DNA of 7,955 bases from Clostridia bacterium (GTDB lineage Bacteria; Bacillota_A; Clostridia; Christensenellales; Aristaeellaceae), in NCBI GenBank assembly GCA_017525805.1, contig JAFXSH010000167.1:1-7955 (forward strand), in the 5' to 3' direction. The notes under the pieces are model-generated. The model saw only the letters and a list, made by a program, of their open reading frames with translations. It was not told the DNA's origin and ran no database searches. Positions 6,234 through 7,955 of the stretch are shown here, one piece after another (position 1 is the first letter of the stretch; each line of letters opens with the position of its first letter). Made by a program: the position numbers and the translations under genes.

Positions 6234-6247
6234 AGAAAACTTACACG

Positions 6248-6255
6248 TAAGGAGG
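6248..6255 (+). promoter_or_regulatory. Ribosome binding site of adk
   Basis: TAAGGAGG lies 7 bases before ATG 6263 and just outside the upstream 19-bp hairpin, so that hairpin would leave the site accessible. Confidence 0.9.
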
Positions 6256-6262
6256 CGCTGAT

Positions 6263-6895
6263 ATGAACCTGATTTTCTTGGGACCTCCGGGCGCGGGCAA
6301 AGGCACCCACGCGCAGCTGCTGATGAACGAACTGGGCATTCCCCAGATTTCCACCGGCGATATGCTCCGTCAGGCGATGAAAGCGGGCACCGAAATGGGC
6401 TTAGCCGCCAAGCGATATATCGAAGCGGGTGAACTGGTGCCCGACGAAGTGGTGATCGGCATCGTGAAGGACCGGCTGCAGGCGGATGACTGCAAGAAAG
6501 GCTACATCCTGGACGGGTTCCCCCGGACGGTGAAGCAGGCGGAAGCGCTGGACGGATTCGCCCACATCGACGTGGCGCTGAATATCGCCCTGGATGATGA
6601 AGTGATCATCAAGCGCCTCAGCGGACGGCGCGTATGCCTCAAGTGCGGCGCGACGTACCATATCAGCACCCTGAACGGCAAGGAAGACTGCGCTGTGTGC
6701 GGCGAAAAGCTGGTGCAGCGCAAGGACGACGCGCCTGAAACGGTTCAGAACCGCCTGAGCGTGTACGCGGCGCAGACGGCCCCCCTGATCGATTATTATG
6801 AGAAGAAGGGCATCCTGCGGACCGTCAATTGCCCCCCTGCCGCTACTGTGCAGGAAAACTACGCCATGGTGCGGGAAGCGCTGAATCTTCAATGA
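6263..6895 (+). CDS. adk: Adenylate kinase, zinc-LID type
   Basis: This encodes 210 residues of a cytoplasmic kinase that interconverts AMP + ATP and 2 ADP, setting the adenylate energy balance. The P-loop GPPGAGKGT is at residues 7-15. The AMP-binding region has STGDMLR (30-36), and DGFPRT (84-89) is the family signature. The LID (about 121-155) holds Cys125/Cys128 and Cys143/Cys146, a predicted structural zinc site typical of Gram-positive enzymes. The 14 residues between the pairs are slightly fewer than the usual ~16. RKDD and the VQNRLSVYAAQTAPLIDYY helix follow. The stop overlaps the map start (ATGA, 6892-6895), so map translation is likely coupled. The 246-base gap from secY suggests partly separate control. 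Confidence 0.99.
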   Translation: MNLIFLGPPGAGKGTHAQLLMNELGIPQISTGDMLRQAMKAGTEMGLAAKRYIEAGELVPDEVVIGIVKDRLQADDCKKGYILDGFPRTVKQAEALDGFAHIDVALNIALDDEVIIKRLSGRRVCLKCGATYHISTLNGKEDCAVCGEKLVQRKDDAPETVQNRLSVYAAQTAPLIDYYEKKGILRTVNCPPAATVQENYAMVREALNLQ

Positions 6896-7671
6896 TCAAC
6901 ATTAAGAACCCCATCCAACTGGCAAAGATGCGCAGCGCGGGACACCTGCTCCATGACGTGCTGGCAGCGACGAAGGAAATCATCCGCCCCGGCATCACCA
7001 CCATGGATGTGAACGCTTTCGTGGAGGAGCATATCCGCAAGGGCGGCGCTATCCCCACGGAGCTGGGCTACTGCGGATATCCCGCGTCCATCTGCGCGTC
7101 CATCGACGATGAAGTGGTGCACGGCATTCCTTCGCCTCACGTGGAATTGAAGGAAGGCTCCATCATCTCCATCGACGTGACGCTGGCCCTGGACGGCTGG
7201 CAGGCGGATAGCTGCTTTACCGCAGCGGTCGGCAAAATCAGCGTGGAAAAACAGCGCCTGATGGATGTGACGGAGGAATGCTTCTGGCTGGGAGTGCGCA
7301 AGGCCGTCAATGGCAATCGCATCGGTGACATCAGCAGCGCTGTGCAGACGCATGCGGAAACCCACGGCTACGGCGTGGTGCGCGACCTGACCGGCCACGG
7401 CATTGGCAAGGATATGCATGAGGACCCTTCCGTGCCCAATTTCGGCGCGGCGGGCCATGGCCCCCGGATCAGGCCGGGCATGACGTTCTGCGTGGAACCC
7501 ATGATCACCATGGGGCGCTGGCAGGTGCATCAGCTCAGCGACGGATGGACCGTCGTCACCAACGATCACAGCCCCGCCGCCCATTATGAACATACCATCG
7601 CGGTCACGCCTAAGGGTCTGCCCGAGATTTTGACGCTTCCTGGCTTCAAATGGGAGGAGGAAGACAAGTGA
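6892..7671 (+). CDS. map: Methionine aminopeptidase, type 1
   Basis: This encodes 259 residues, near the ~250 of bacterial type 1 enzymes. It removes the initiator methionine from new proteins after deformylation. The pita-bread fold metal ligands are all in place: Asp95 (ISIDV), Asp106 (QADSC), His169 (GHGIG), Glu202 (CVEPM) and Glu233 (YEHTI). His77 in VVHGIP and the HEDPSVPNFG loop complete the active-site region. I chose ATG 6892 because it gives the family N-terminus (IKNPIQLAKMRSAGHLL) and overlaps the adk stop. An in-frame ATG at 6829 would add a 21-residue non-family leader inside adk. No strong ribosome binding site precedes 6892, which fits coupling to adk. No N-terminal zinc-finger extension is present. 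Confidence 0.98.
   Translation: MINIKNPIQLAKMRSAGHLLHDVLAATKEIIRPGITTMDVNAFVEEHIRKGGAIPTELGYCGYPASICASIDDEVVHGIPSPHVELKEGSIISIDVTLALDGWQADSCFTAAVGKISVEKQRLMDVTEECFWLGVRKAVNGNRIGDISSAVQTHAETHGYGVVRDLTGHGIGKDMHEDPSVPNFGAAGHGPRIRPGMTFCVEPMITMGRWQVHQLSDGWTVVTNDHSPAAHYEHTIAVTPKGLPEILTLPGFKWEEEDK
7652..7660 (+). promoter_or_regulatory. Ribosome binding site for the GTG-started KOW gene
   Basis: GGGAGGAGG, inside the last codons of map, lies 7 bases before GTG 7668. This strong site supports the GTG start despite its overlap with the map stop. Confidence 0.85.
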
Positions 7672-7955
7672 AACCATCCATTTTGCCGGGAATCGTAGTT
7701 TTTTCAAAAAAAGGGCGTGACAAAGGCAGGTACTTTGTGGTATTATATACGTTGGACGCCGAATTTGTGATGATCGGGGACGGGGACACCCGGAAAATCG
7801 ATCATCTGAAGAAAAAAAGGCGTAAGCATCTGACCGCCTGCCCCTGGGAGTTCCCCGAAATCGTGGAAAAATACCAGGCTGGGCGATTGATGGACAGCGA
7901 TATCCGCAAGGTGCTTTTCCCCATCGCGAACCAAGCAAGGGGCGACAAGACGCCC
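7668..7955 (+). CDS. KOW-domain, L14e-like RNA-binding protein (partial, runs off the right edge)
   Basis: An open frame of 96 codons starts at GTG 7668 and has no stop before the window ends. The start overlaps the map stop (GTGA, 7668-7671). The N-terminus carries a KOW-type motif: PGIVVFSKKGRDKGRYFVVL (residues 7-26). It is followed by a strand with FVMIGDGDTRKIDHL and a basic KKKRRKHL patch near residues 55-62. This layout matches the small L14e/L6e/L27e-like proteins that many Clostridia encode between map and infA. The family is presumed to bind rRNA or ribosomes, but its exact role is, to my knowledge, not established. The rest, with WEFPEIVEKYQAG and DSDIRKVLF, looks like a short helical tail. 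The protein is probably nearly complete. infA would be the expected next gene. Confidence 0.88.
   Translation, partial: MKPSILPGIVVFSKKGRDKGRYFVVLYTLDAEFVMIGDGDTRKIDHLKKKRRKHLTACPWEFPEIVEKYQAGRLMDSDIRKVLFPIANQARGDKTP

Noticed and set aside
6039..6266. 75-codon open frame across the secY-adk gap
   Set aside because: It runs through both hairpins, starts at a GTG without a ribosome binding site, and has no recognisable family pattern. It overlaps the adk ribosome binding site and start only by chance.
6829..6891. In-frame ATG at 6829 as the map start
   Set aside because: It would lie deep inside adk and add a 21-residue leader unlike known type 1 enzymes; the resemblance to a Cys-containing extension (MPPCRYC) is a frame shadow of adk.

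Overview
The window holds most of a ribosomal-protein (spc-type) operon, all on the + strand and packed almost end to end. It opens with the last codons of rplP (L16). It then runs rpmC, rpsQ, rplN, rplX, rplE, rpsN, rpsH, rplF, rplR, rpsE, rpmD, rplO, secY, adk, map, and ends inside a gene for a small KOW-domain, L14e-like RNA-binding protein. This order is the conserved bacterial one.

Several traits suggest a GC-rich Gram-positive of the Clostridia type. These are a short zinc-ribbon S14, a zinc-ribbon L24, an adenylate kinase with a four-cysteine LID, L30 present, a KOW gene directly after map (where infA is expected next), and near-perfect AAGGAGG ribosome binding sites before almost every gene. 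I cannot name a genus from the sequence alone.

Region by region: 1-4748 encodes large- and small-subunit ribosomal proteins with gaps of mostly 15-30 bases. The one exception is a 119-base gap between rpsQ and rplN (510-628) that can fold into two hairpins. SecY (4751-6016) starts 2 bases after rplO, with its ribosome binding site inside the end of rplO. A 246-base gap (6017-6262) separates secY from adk. It contains a strong hairpin with a moderately T-rich tail and a second, perfect 19-bp stem-loop. From adk onward the genes are chained by overlapping stop/start codons: adk/map share ATGA and map/KOW share GTGA.

The genes make ribosome parts, the membrane channel that exports proteins made by those ribosomes, the kinase that balances adenine nucleotides, and the peptidase that trims initiator methionine. 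The window is core housekeeping DNA. I saw no mobile element, CRISPR array, tRNA, rRNA or defence system, and no clearly new system. The points most worth a second look are the structured gaps (510-628 and 6017-6262), the repeat-built N-terminal extension of S5, and the poorly characterised KOW protein.
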